A DNA stretch of 64,000 bases from assembly GCA_001247695.2 (NCBI GenBank), contig LGRX02035043.1, positions 1 through 64,000 on the forward strand, read 5' to 3'. The stretch comes from Cymbomonas tetramitiformis. Its lineage: Eukaryota > Chlorophyta > Pyramimonadophyceae > Pyramimonadales > Pyramimonadaceae. Positions within the stretch are counted from its first letter, which is position 1. Each line of letters starts with the position of its first letter. Below the pieces are notes generated by a model, which was not told the origin of the DNA, ran no database searches, and saw nothing but the letters and a program-made list of their open reading frames with translations. This document shows, piece after piece, positions 1 through 10,084 of this stretch. The position numbers and the translations under genes were made by a program.

Positions 1-83
1 CATGGGAGGTTTGGATCCGAGGGAGTGTCACATGCACAGCGGTCATGGGAGGTTGGGAACCGAGGGAGTGTCACATGCACAGC
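1..83. repeat. 43-bp direct repeat, two copies
   Basis: A unit starting CATGGGAGGTT and containing GAGGGAGTGTCACATG begins at 1 and again at 44. The copies differ at a few positions. The first copy may continue left of the window. Confidence 0.8.
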
Positions 84-150
84 TTCCTGAAGCTCGATCT
101 TCGACGAGCGTGTTGCACTCACAGCCGCGAAGGCGGTAAGGTGTCGGCAG

Positions 151-378
151 GCCGGCGCTGTGGCCATCGTCATCGTCAACACGGGTGACAACAACATGGT
201 GATCGGCGGCGTCGACCCGGAGGTGCACATCCCGGTCATAGGAGTCAAGGACCGCACCGCTTTCGACGAGTTCCTGAGGGATCACTACACGGACCCGCTG
301 CCGTTGGACGCCCGCCTCCTACTCCACCACATTCCCTTAGGATGCATCGGCCTAGGTGTGCCCCTGAACCCTGTTTAG
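151..378 (+). CDS. possible internal exon with a PA (protease-associated)-like segment
   Basis: After a plausible splice acceptor (GTCGGCAG, ending at 150) the frame reads AGAVAIVIVN, then NNMVIGG, then EVHIPVIGVKDR. This resembles the core of protease-associated domains: hydrophobic strand, small loop, then a HIPV-type strand followed by a segment like the one that normally carries a Gly/Asp turn. The frame stays open to a stop at 376-378, so the exon end is unknown and the last residues may be intron. It lies upstream of the LRR exons on the same strand, but nothing shows that they belong to one gene. The domain call is tentative. Confidence 0.3.
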   Translation, partial: AGAVAIVIVNTGDNNMVIGGVDPEVHIPVIGVKDRTAFDEFLRDHYTDPLPLDARLLLHHIPLGCIGLGVPLNPV

Positions 379-462
379 GGTATAGGTGCGCCCCAGAACC
401 TATTTAGGGTTTAGGTGCCCCCAGAACCCTATTTAGGGTTTAGGTGCGCCCCAGAACCCGGC
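353..462. repeat. roughly 30-bp tandem repeat
   Basis: About four imperfect copies of a unit containing TTTAGGGT, TAGGTG and CCCCAGAACC. No coding signal is visible. Confidence 0.75.
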
Positions 463-519
463 AGCTGAGCGGCATATCTCAAGTAATCACGATCAGCATG
501 GTCTGCTCAACTTACCAGT

Positions 520-619
520 GATGACTTGCGTTGAGGACTTACGCCGCCAACCATTGATCTGCGCTGCCGCACCAATGGTGGGGATGACTTGCGTTGAGGA
601 CTTACGCCGCCAGCCATTG
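520..619. repeat. direct repeat, two copies of about 36 bp
   Basis: A segment starting GATGACTTGCGTTGAGGACT occurs at 520 and again near 583, separated by about 27 bp of non-repeated sequence. Confidence 0.7.
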
Positions 620-853
620 CATAGCACATGACGCGGGGTGCCGCCGGTGAGATGCGGAGTACCATTTTCGCGATTAACGCGATGGTTGAGGGCTTGATGG
701 GGCGGTGCAAAAGCCCTGGCACCTGCCTCATGTGTATGCCTGTAAGGTGGGGCCGCCGGTTACGGCCGGCGCCGTGCGCCAGGAGGATTGAGCCGCATGT
801 CCCTCGCCCCCCCCTTCCACGTTTGCGTGTGAGCAGGCGAAGCACTTCCGCAG

Positions 854-1156
854 AGCAAGGCGCTGAGGGTGCTAGATCTGCGGAGCGCCGGCGTGGCGCC
901 CGACGGGGTGGCAAGGCTCGCCACGGGGCTCGCAGCAAGTCGCACCCTTACCAGCCTCTGCCTGTCCGGAAACCCCATCCAAGACGCCGGCCTGTCTGCG
1001 CTCAGCGCCGCCCTCGCCAAGGACCCAGGGGTGCCGCTGCAGCACCTCGGTCTCTCAGGCTGCAAGCTTGGGAGCCCGGGGATGCACGCTGTTCGCGCGA
1101 TTCTCGCCACCAGCGCCGCCCTCCGCTCCATCGACCTCAGCAAGAACAGCATTACG
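854..1156 (+). CDS. LRR exon (ribonuclease-inhibitor/NLRC3-like leucine-rich repeats)
   Basis: A 303-bp, 101-codon exon lies between an acceptor (CTTCCGCAG, ending at 853) and a donor (GTGCGG at 1157). It encodes about three and a half LRRs of the RI type: ALRVLDLRSAGV, then TLTSLCLSGNPIQDAG, LQHLGLSGCKLG and ALRSIDLSKNSIT, spaced by helices such as GLSALSAALAK. Repeats like these usually form a horseshoe-shaped binding surface. The downstream segments at 2720, 3571, 4335 and 5960 have the same repeat type and strand and are probably later exons of the same gene. The first exon and the effector domain, if any, are not visible. Confidence 0.7.
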
Positions 1157-1280
1157 GTGCGGAGCCCTGAGGCGCCCATGTCTCAGCATGTCATATGGCC
1201 TGCCGCCAAAGAGCCCGCTTCACTCGGCCGAGTGCGGCTGCCCATATTCCCAAGGCATTGCCGGGGCCTTCCAGCGACAC

Positions 1281-1618
1281 GCTCGCAGGGGCTCGGGCGC
1301 GCTCGCAGGGGCTCGGGTGCGCTCGCAGGGGCTCGGTCGCGCGCGCAGGGGCTCGGTCGCGCTCGCAGGGGCTCGGTCGCGCTCGCAGGGGCTCGGTCGC
1401 GCTCGCAGGGGCTCGGTCCGCTCGCAGGGGCTCGGCCGCGCCGCAGGGGCTCGGTCGCGCCGCAGGGGCTCGGCCGCGCCGCAGGGGCTCGGGCGCGCTC
1501 GCAGGGGCTCGGTCGCGCCGCAGGGCCTGGTCGCGCGCAGGGGTCGGGTGCGCTCGGGTCGCGCTCGCAGGGGCTCGGGCGCGCTCGCAGGGGCTCGGTC
1601 GCGCTCGCAGGGGCTCGA
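1281..1618. repeat. minisatellite of about 19-20 bp in an LRR-gene intron
   Basis: About 17 imperfect copies of a unit built on CGCTCGCAGGGGCTCGGT. Several units lack a few bases, so apparent reading frames in all directions are low-complexity artefacts. It lies between the LRR exons at 854-1156 and 2720-2802. The rest of that intron (1157-2719) holds nothing I recognise. Confidence 0.9.
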
Positions 1619-2719
1619 TCAATCACGGCATCGCCCCGGCCTCGAGGATGCGCTGCGGATGCGGATTGTGCGTGCGAGCGGATGAATGGGAGGGGGGCTT
1701 GTGTGGAGGCGGATGGGGCCACCTCGCAGATGGACTTTCGGTGGCAAGTGACTGTGCAGGACCCTCGCAGCGGAACACCGGTGGAGCTCGACGGTAAGGG
1801 GGGTACACTTCTGAGAGGAGCGGAAGGGTGGATGAGAGGGGTTGGTCATTCCCGTTGCGCGCTGTGCGGGGGCACTCGCGTCTGTTGCATCGGGGTACGC
1901 CTCGGGTTCCTGCATTCGTCGCGAGGACGGGGCCCGCCACAGGCCGTGAAGCGCTCCTGTGCTGGCATTGATCTGGACTGTGACGAGGGTGCTCTGCTCG
2001 TGTGCTCGAAGAGGAGGGCGGAGCGGGCACGCAGGATTAACGTGGACGGTGATGCCCGGGTCCATCACAAAGGCGGCCACCCGTCTCCTCACCGGCACCG
2101 TCAACCTCCATCGGAGCGACCTCAGAGGCGTGCACCCGCTCTCCCCATGTGCCGTCCATGCCGGTGCTTTCGCGACGGTTTGGCCAGCCTAGCTCCAGGA
2201 TGGGGGCGGCCTTGAGCTTTGACGCGAGCCTTGCCCATGTGGCGAACTGACCACAGTGCAAACCGCTGCTTCAGTCAGAGCAGGAGGGCAAAGGCCAGGG
2301 CGACCGCAGCACAGGCAGAGGCTAGCGGCTGAGGCTGCCCCCTCGCTGCAGGCAATAAGTGTGCAAGGAGCGGCCCGGTCCTCGGTTCCTCTCACGGGCA
2401 GTGATCGCTGTCACTGCCCTACAGGCGCTTGCCGCCAAACTCGAGTGAACCCACCAGCTGTTGCGGACGCAGGGCTTGGACCTTGGAGGTCGAGGCCTCA
2501 AGTCTGGCAGCAAGGGCCTGCATTCTGCCGGCTCGATCTGGCGCGACATCACTTCGTCACGGCAAGGGGGCGTGGAGGTTCGTATCTGACATGCTTAACG
2601 GCCGAAGGAAGGGTGGGTGGCATTCTCACACGCGGGCGAAGCGGAGCAATCCCCTCATAAAGGTCTTGCTTCGGGGGGATATAGGGGTTGGAAGGGAGGA
2701 GAGGGGAGGGGGGCACCAG

Positions 2720-2802
2720 GTGTTGAGGCGCTGGCGGAGGCGCTCGTGGGCAACGCCGTCTTGGAAAACCTCGACCTACGCGGATGTGCACTTGGGGTGG
2801 AG
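2720..2802 (+). CDS. LRR exon (one repeat)
   Basis: An 83-bp exon lies between an acceptor (GGCACCAG, ending at 2719) and a donor (GTGTGT at 2803). It encodes VEALAEALVGN then AVLENLDLRGCALGVE, one complete ribonuclease-inhibitor-type LRR. One-repeat exons of roughly 84 bp are typical of this LRR class. The codon phase does not directly match the exon ending at 1156, so a small exon may be missed between them. Confidence 0.6.
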
Positions 2803-3195
2803 GTGTGTATGCAAACATGAATTGATGGGCGCCGCAAGCATGCTGCCACGCCGGCCAGGGCAGGGGAAATCCAGGCATTCACGCAGGCAGCGGGGTGTCG
2901 CCTCTGACTTCCTGTCGGGATTCCTTGCCTGGGTCGGAGCACCTGCCGTGACCCCTGCCCGATGGAGACCTGCGGTGCAGCGGTGGATGGGCCCCCACCG
3001 GCCTCTGGGTTGGCGGCACCCCCACAGACTGGGGTGTGTGGACAGCTTGCCACGGCTGCGGGGTTTACTCGGGTTGTGGTGGTTGTGGGCTAGTTCCGGG
3101 GTCTACACTGCATTCCGTTTGGTGCCTCATGCTTGCTGGTAACAAGCAGGGCCCTCGCACTTTGCACCTTTCCGGGTTGCCAGCTGCTGCATCCG

Positions 3196-3501
3196 CGTCT
3201 GCGCTATGCTGTGCTCCGCTGGAGGCCCGCCATCGTCTGCGCTATGCTGTGTTCCGCTGGAGGCCCGCCCTCGTCTGCGCTATGCTGTGCTCCGCTGAGG
3301 CCTGCCATCGTCTGCGCTATGCTGTGTTCCGCTGGAGGCCTGCCATCGTCTGCGCTATGCTGTGCTCCGCTGGAGGCCCGTCATCGTCTGCGCTATGCTG
3401 TGTTCCGCTGGAGGCCCGCCAGCGTCTGCGCTATGCTGTGCTCCGCTGGAGGCCCGCCATCGTCTGCGCTATGCTGTGCTCCGCTGGAGGCCCACCATCA
3501 T
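3196..3501. repeat. 38-39 bp minisatellite, about eight copies
   Basis: The unit contains CGTCTGCGCTATGCTGTG followed by TCCGCTGGAGGCCCGCCAT. Because it is not always a multiple of three it opens long but meaningless frames. It sits in the intron before the LRR-like segment at 3571. Confidence 0.95.
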
Positions 3502-3570
3502 CTGGAGCTGAGCACGCCGGGGGAGGTGGTGTGGGAGGGGGGAGGGAGGGACCGCGCGGTGCCTTGGCAG

Positions 3571-3642
3571 GGAATGCGAGCTCTTGGGCCTTGTCTCGCA
3601 CGGAGCCGGGCTCTGACCAGCCTAAGGCTCGGTTCGCCCTGC
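3571..3642 (+). CDS. probable partial LRR exon
   Basis: After an acceptor (GCCTTGGCAG, ending at 3570) the frame reads MRALGPCLARS then RALTSLRLGS, matching the helix and beta strand of an RI-type LRR. No clean donor follows, and the repeat loses its consensus at about 3640. It may be a degraded repeat or an exon whose 3' end I cannot place. 3643-4334 contains no other recognised coding segment. Confidence 0.4.
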
Positions 3643-4334
3643 ATGCCCTCGAACCGCGCTAACCCCGCCGCGTCTACAGCCGCCCTCTACCCGGCTCCGA
3701 ATGACCTGACTTCACGTGAGACGGCCCGAGATGGGAGTTGTGGCCGTCTGACTGGCGCAGGCCTACACTTCCAGTTCCGCTTCGCGTCGTGGCACGAGCC
3801 CTCCTGGCGCGCTGAGGAACCAGCTGCTTGGTTTGGGCCATCGTACGGCGCGGGGCGCGTGACTGGCGTGACACAGGCGTGGCTTTTCCGGGCAGACCTG
3901 ACTCGTTGCATGGGTGACCACCTGGGTGCTTGTGGGGAGATCGAAGCTGTCGTGGCATGCAGTTTCCGCGGCTCTGGCGCAGCGCCGATGGCGTGGGCTG
4001 GCATGTTGCACTCGCCGACCGAGGATCAGAGTGCAGGGAGGAGTAGAGGGAACGCGGCGTTGCGTGTGTGGGAGCTGCTGATGGGAGCGTGAGGGGTGCG
4101 CGTCTTCACGCTGTCATGAGAGAGGGAGTAGCTGGTCGCTGCCCGCTGGCGTGACCTGACAGAGCGTGCCGCCAGCTCCAAGGGTCTTACCCGCGTGGTC
4201 GATGTGAACACCGCATTCACCAGGCGCGAGCGCCGAAGGGGGGTAGGGGTGCGGGGAGGAGGATGTGCAGCCCTGCAGGTGCGGAGGCGCTGTGAGTGCT
4301 GAACTATTGGGGAACGGGTGGGGGGCTAGAGCAG

Positions 4335-4518
4335 GAAAGAACGAGCTCGGCACGGAGGGGAGCGCGGCGTGTGCTGCTGTGCTGACCGCGAAGGAGGGCA
4401 GCGGCCTACGAGCACTCGAGTTTGCAGCCAATGAGCTCGGAGCCGAGGGCCCGAGCGCGACGATGCCTTTCGTGGAGGCCCTCTCCTTGAACACGTCCCT
4501 CACAGCACTAGACTTGAG
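4335..4518 (+). CDS. LRR exon (two repeats)
   Basis: Lies between an acceptor (CTAGAGCAG, ending at 4334) and a donor (GTGCGCAG at 4519). It encodes KNELGTEGSAACAAVL, LRALEFAANELGAEG, then FVEALSLNTSLTALDLR. The repeated pattern of L..L.L..N.LG.EG is diagnostic of ribonuclease-inhibitor-type LRRs. Same strand and type as the other LRR exons here. Confidence 0.65.
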
Positions 4519-4555
4519 GTGCGCAGCCTCGTGTCCCGTTTCCCTCTGCAATAGC

Positions 4556-4650
4556 TCCCCCGCGTGGCAGCGATGAGCCCCCGCGTGGCAGCGATGAGGC
4601 CCCCGCATGGCAGCGATGAGCCCCCACGTAGCAGCGATGAGCCCCCCCGC
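4556..4650. repeat. 21-bp tandem repeat
   Basis: Four to five copies of GAGCCCCCGCGTGGCAGCGAT and close variants, directly after the LRR exon ending at 4518. 4651-5178 contains nothing I recognise. Confidence 0.85.
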
Positions 4651-5178
4651 GTAGCAGCACACTGCAACACTACACGCGCCTATCGGTGTATGCTTAGTTT
4701 TGCGCTAATTTTGAAATAAGTGACATTCTAGCTGCCAGACCTCTTGAGGATCCCTATTCGGCCGCCCCATGCGCTGCCACTTCCAACCCAAACCCATTCC
4801 CCGCCCAGGGCCCTAGAAACTGCCCTTACGCGCCAGCGCCGGAGCTCCTCTCAGCTGGAACCAGGCGCATTGCACTGAAAGGGGCGGGGGTGGTTATGGT
4901 GACTCAGCTGGAACGCGCTGAACAGCTGCGAGCGGAAGACTTGCCCGCAGCCGGAGACCTCGCATGACGTGGGTGACGAGAAACTTGACACTGAGCAGCA
5001 TAAGAAGCCCCTGATCGAGCATGTGGCACAAGCGCTGAGCTCAAACACGATGGTATGCGCGCTCCTCACATTTTTGGGGGCAGACTTGTGGGCACCTCGT
5101 GGCAGCATATGGCACAAGCCCGTTTCCTTCTGTTTGGCTTAAAAATCAAAGTTATCTGCATTGAGGAGGTGTGCAGCG

Positions 5179-5345
5179 ATCTCAGCAGCCTGTAGCGCTT
5201 CTCACTGCCCTACAATTGTCTCTCAGCGGCCTGTAGCGCTCCTCGCTGCCCTAGGATTGTCTCTCAGCAGCCTGTAGGGCTCCTTGCTGCCCTAGGATTG
5301 TCTCTCAGCGGCCTGTAGGGCTCCTCGCTGCCCTACGGCATTCTT
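5179..5345. repeat. 41-bp tandem repeat, four copies
   Basis: The unit contains TCTCAGCAGCCTGTAGCGCT, then CCTCGCTGCCCTAGGATTGT. It is intronic relative to the LRR exons on either side. Confidence 0.85.
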
Positions 5346-5667
5346 TCTTGCCCTCTCCTTTCGAGCTGTGCAAAAAGGAGAGGGCTACTGACGACGCGCG
5401 CGGCCATCCCGTCGACCGTGGCAACTGCCCTCGGCTGATCCGCGAGAGCAGTGGGCACTGGCGGCGTTCAACCCTAAAAACCTCTCTGCAAGCTTATCTA
5501 ACCAAAATGCTCAAACACCCTTCTACCGGTGATTTCGCAGACACCCGAGAACGCGGGCACCCGAGGCAGGGTGGCTATGGCCTTGATAAAATAACAGGCC
5601 TTGAAACATAATCACTCTCGGTTCGAGGCCTGAGCACCCCAGTTGACGGCGCTGTGGCGCCCGGAAT

Positions 5668-5959
5668 ACCTGGCTGCGGGATCAGCTGACGGGGTATTTG
5701 GCTGCGATGCTGGACGGGTATTTGGCTGCGATCAGCTGACGGGCATTTGGCTGCGGGATCAGCTGACAGGGGTGTTTGGCTGCGGATCAGCTGACGGGGT
5801 ATTTGGCTGCGGAATCAGCTGATGGGGTATTCGGCTGCGGGATCAGCTGGCCAGGGTATTCGGCTGCGGGATCAGCTGACGGGGTATTCGTCTGCGGGAT
5901 CAGCTGACGGGGTATTTGGCTGTGGGATCAGCTGACGGGGTATTCGGCTTCGGGATCAG
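5668..5959. repeat. roughly 27-bp tandem repeat ending at an LRR splice acceptor
   Basis: About ten copies of a unit containing GGATCAGCTGACGGGGTATT and TGGCTGCG. The last copy supplies the acceptor dinucleotide (GGGATCAG, ending at 5959) of the next LRR exon. Every copy therefore carries a cryptic acceptor. Confidence 0.85.
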
Positions 5960-6091
5960 CTGACGCAATGCGACTTCAGCCGCAACATGATCAGTGACGC
6001 CACGCTCGCGGGAATCTGCCAAATGCTGCGCCGCCGAACGTTGCGCGAGCTGGATCTGCGCGGAAACGCGATTACAAGAGCGGGCGCGCAG
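5960..6091 (+). CDS. LRR exon
   Basis: A 132-bp exon between the acceptor ending at 5959 and a donor (GTGCGTG at 6092). It encodes LTQCDFSRNMISDATL, a helix GICQMLRRR, then TLRELDLRGNAITRAGAQ. This is one and a half RI-type LRRs and the last recognisable LRR segment on this strand. The 3' end of the gene was not found. Confidence 0.65.
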
Positions 6092-6918
6092 GTGCGTGCA
6101 GGAGCGGGGCTAAATGCGCCGCCTCCCGAGCGTAGACGCGTGCGGATCCAGCGCAGACGCGTGCGGCCTCCGAGCAGTGAGCTATGAAGCATAGCCCATG
6201 TCAACCGCAGTTGCACGTGCCACCTAGCTAGGTGTCGTGCTCCGGTGTATCAGGTCGCAGCAGCCGGCCTGCCGACACGGGCACCACATGTGAGCGATGT
6301 GACCACACGATGGATCCACGAGGGGCGGATCGTGTGTTGCTTGGTGCATCTAACATCAGGCCTAGCCGAGGCATCGATTTTCATGTGACGCCACGCTCAC
6401 TTTTTCCTTACTCGGGAGTTGGTACCTGCTGAGCCACCCCCCCACCCCCTCCCTTGTGCGCGTGTATTCAGAGTGCCCGGAATTTGCACTCCATGCCGCG
6501 ATCTGCATGCCCCCCGGGTGTGCTGTAGGCGCCCTGCACATGCACCCTGCATATCTCCTTCCTCCGGCCTGAGAGGTCGCCGCACATGGGGCTTTTACCG
6601 ACCGACGTTGTCCGCCCTGAAATTCGTAATGCTTTCGGCTGCAATCATGTGTGTGTATTCCTGGATGAATATGCGGCTTTGCACTGAAACCCAAATATCA
6701 ACGCACTAGTGGCGAGTGCATTAGCTTTCCATCTACGTGTAGATGGCTGCGGTCATGGTGGAGGCATGCACCTTCAGGCTTCTGAAGGGAGCAAATCACC
6801 CCAACACCATCCATTTTTGCGGAAACGATTGATCCGGCGGACACGAGCTTTCCCTCGGTCTGTTGTATGTGAAGCGTGTATCGAGGGAGATAAGTCTTTT
6901 TCTACATCATATTAAAAC
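6092..6918. other. no recognised gene
   Basis: I see no convincing exon, repeat array or RNA gene. GC content starts to fall toward the AT-richer stretch that follows. Confidence 0.5.
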
Positions 6919-7323
6919 TTAACCAGAACGGTAATACTGTTCTTCTACTAGTGCTCCACAAGAAATAGCATAATCCAAGGCAAAATAGTCACCATAGAAA
7001 TAGCCACCAAACCGAGACTCAGCCTCTGACTCGGTCTCTGACTCGGAGGAACTATCACAGACCCTATGGCAACTATCACGACGGTCTGTTGACATCGAGC
7101 CGTGGTCCACTTGATCTACGTTACAGAGTTCTTGTAAACACAACATGCACTCTTCTTTTTGAGGTTTAAGTAAGAAGTCATAAAGAGCCTCCAGTTCATA
7201 CTCTGGAAGAATATCCTGAAAACACGGTGGGCACCTGTCCTGCTCAGGTTTAGGAAAGAAGATGCTAAGTATGTCCTCCCACGTGTAAACCTCCTCAGCA
7301 TTTTCCTCCTGTCTCAACTGCAT
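6919..7323 (-). CDS. acidic hypothetical protein with paired Cys motifs
   Basis: Not recognised. A 134-residue intact frame starts at an ATG at 7323. It is strongly acidic and has two Cys pairs (CPPC at about residue 32 and CMLC at about 59), a Ser/Glu-rich run (SSSESETESEAE) at about 90-101, and a Tyr-rich tail with no basic cluster. A TATA-like sequence lies 19-28 bases upstream of the ATG. That is compact for a host gene here and recalls viral or unicellular promoters. It stands alone in an AT-richer region. Base composition unlike the LRR exons suggests a separate origin, but this is only inference. Confidence 0.45.
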   Translation of the reverse strand: MQLRQEENAEEVYTWEDILSIFFPKPEQDRCPPCFQDILPEYELEALYDFLLKPQKEECMLCLQELCNVDQVDHGSMSTDRRDSCHRVCDSSSESETESEAESRFGGYFYGDYFALDYAISCGALVEEQYYRSG

Positions 7324-7341
7324 TCTCGTGAGTTGGGCTCG

Positions 7342-7351
7342 TTTTTTTATA
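7342..7351 (-). promoter_or_regulatory. TATA-box-like element for the gene at 6919-7323
   Basis: On the minus strand the sequence reads TATAAAAAAA, starting 28 bases before the ATG at 7323. It has the form of a TATA box. The short distance implies a very short 5' leader if it is used. Confidence 0.4.
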
Positions 7352-10084
7352 GCCTCACTCAGTTCCTTTTAAGCCAGCGCTCTCTGGCGTGCATTCGTGT
7401 CGTAAGCAGTGAAACGTTTCCTTTAAAACCACGCCGATCTAACCCCACACCTGCTTCAAGCTACTTATCTCTTTCGATCGACTGCGATGAGAATTGGGTC
7501 AAAGTCGGCGAAAAATCGCTTGAAACCCCAAGGGAGTGTGACTAGAGAAGAATAGCATTTAGCTCCAGTAATTTGTGACATGCTGACACCCAAAAAGACA
7601 CCTTATAAGGACTCGGATCCTATAGCATGCGCTTTGCTTTGGGCTTAAAGGTTGAGTTTTCGTCAAATCGAAACACACAATGCAACCAAGGGGTTTTCTG
7701 GCGCCCTATCTCTTGAAACTTGGCACTTCTCACCCCAAACATTATATCGCTGAGTGCAATCATTACATTTATAAAGGTAAAGCATACCAGAAAGGATGAC
7801 GTACCAAAGATTCCTTGACGGCGTTGGCATGTAAACAGGGCCACAAACTGCGCTAGTGTGGTTGCGAATGAGCTGAAAACACCTATCAGAAGCTCGAAAT
7901 GTAGGTATTGGTCTATTGCGTATATATATAATTTTGGAAATGTAAAAACACGCGTGTGCCTTATGCGTATCGGCGAACGGTGTGCCTCCACTTGGGCGAT
8001 TGACTCCACTCCTGGGATAGCTTATGCTGTCCCTCGGATTGGAAACTAAACAGTTGTGAGCGATAATGAACTCGAGCTTCAAAACGGTATCGAGATTATG
8101 CTTGTATATTCATTATCGTGAGTGGGTCGCGGTGTTGAAACTGAAATTCTAGCGTTGCAGGAGTGTTCCTAGCCGGTGTGACGACGCGGATTAAAGTCGC
8201 TCGTATCACTCTTTCGAGGCAGCTTATACAAGGCAATAATTCTGTATGTAGAGCGACGTGATATGTATATAGAAAGACTTGAAGTTACTTTTATGCAAAT
8301 TGCCAATGATCTAAATACAGAACCGGTGGGGGTGGTGCCAGATGTTGCATGACGTAGTTAAAGAAGATGACCATGCCGCAAATGCAGAGATACCATACAT
8401 TGCAACAAAGTTGCTTGGAGTGGACCAATTGCTGTGATAAGGTGGTCTGCATGGACAGGCTCTGCATGGTGAATACATGGGTATGGCTAATTGTTTTATC
8501 AAGAAAGAAAGGAAAGAAAAGAAAAACCTTCGCTCCCTTTCGGGGCGTGTGGGGAGTTTTATCAAGAAGTATATGAACAAAAATGGTGCGAAGTCAGTTT
8601 GACCAATTGTAAGGGCGGTGCGCGTATGAAAGGTGCCAATGCCAGGGGAAAGGATGTAACGAGTTGACAAAAGAAAGATGCTAAATGGAAAAAAGAAAGG
8701 AGTGCACCCCTGCCGCCGTGTGGATCGTTTGTGACTGGCCTCTGAGACTGGCCGATAAATATGGCATAGTCTAGCGGAATCAGCGTTTGCACTTATATGA
8801 TGCAGACTATTATTAATGCAAATCGCACATTCTAGGCATATCATGAATGTCGGTAATGGCAATAGGCACGTGCGCGCGCAGTATCGCTCAGCATGAATAC
8901 ACAATGCTGCATCCGTAAGCACAGCTTGGGTCTAGGTTGCTCTGCTCCAAGTGATAACTAGCTCGTACACTTCTAGGGCCGGCAGATGCGCACATGATCC
9001 AAGAACTATCCATGTAACAGCGATGGGCGAACGTGGTAGGAATAAGGCACTGCTTTGCATGTTTACATTCTATAGGGGGTCTGAAGAATGGCTCACATAA
9101 GATACCATGTGGAATCGTATATCGATGAAATCTGATTGTATGCAACAGTTTGGATATAATCATGCCTGAATTTGCAAATTCTCGCTGCTGATGTCAGTGT
9201 CGTAGTTATATGTTTTTGGTCCCTTGCATGGCTCCATTGGCGGTGAGCGATACATGGAAACATATGTTTGCAAAAATTGGGCAGCAACAACAAAGTAACC
9301 ATTTGCCGACGAACACCGCACATTTCATAAGTGGGAAGACTTCCACTTAAGATCCTTTAAAATCAAGGATTCTATGCCGGCATATCGCATACCAGGCCGA
9401 TAATTCGCATACATACACAAGTGCAAGAGGATTGGGCGATAAGCACCCGGGTGTAATTTCAAAAATGCGGATTTGAATACGATGCTGCACGATGCAACTA
9501 TCACATTTCGTGTGTGTTCGTTGTATAGCAGAGGATTGCGTGATGCAATGTGTCTTCCCGATGTTCTGCCCTTTCAGAGAAGCGTATTGTCTGGTCATTT
9601 TATGCTGTCGTATACACACATGCATCATGCCGATGTGCGTGCTTCAGTATGCTCACCGCGCCTTGTTCGATCCCGACAGTGCAGAAGTGCGTGACCGTCT
9701 TTTCAGGGGGAAGAGCAGAGTACTATTTTCAGCAATACTACCTGTACCAAATAGTACCTTGTTAGAACATAGATGCTCAACTGTGTCAATTGTGTTTTTT
9801 GGTACACAAGCGTATGCATGCTTTGTCATGCTGAATGCAAACCCCCAGCACCCGATAGTCACAAGTACGTAGGATGGGGTTTTGTTCAAGCACAACTCAT
9901 CCACATTGAAAGGGGCATTTCCGAAGCTCGGCATTTCACAGATTGCGCGGGATGAGTGCGCGGATTACCGTCAACCTTGAGCATAATACATAATTACATT
10001 TCCGCAATGCATTGTGAGCATGTCCAAATTATTCCAGTTCCCCATCTATCGATGTGTGCCATTACGGTATATCATAAAGTTTGC
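7352..10084. other. AT-richer, gene-poor stretch
   Basis: Mostly without recognisable genes. The best remaining candidate is a minus-strand frame at 7620-8009 (129 codons) with two hydrophobic segments (around FELLIGVFSSF and INVMIALSDIM). It could be a small membrane protein or chance. Other frames here are low in complexity or lack codon structure. No repeats of note were found. Confidence 0.4.

Noticed and set aside
1068..2215. Several long overlapping frames on both strands
   Set aside because: They run through the 19-20 bp minisatellite, which is open in most frames; only the LRR part (854-1156) has a domain signature.
3036..4092. Long plus-strand frames of 208 and 319 codons
   Set aside because: Mostly translations of the 38-39 bp minisatellite; only the short LRR-like stretch at 3571 is kept.
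8311..8922. 203-codon minus-strand frame
   Set aside because: Composition is irregular (Phe-rich runs from a poly-purine tract) and there is no domain or promoter signal.
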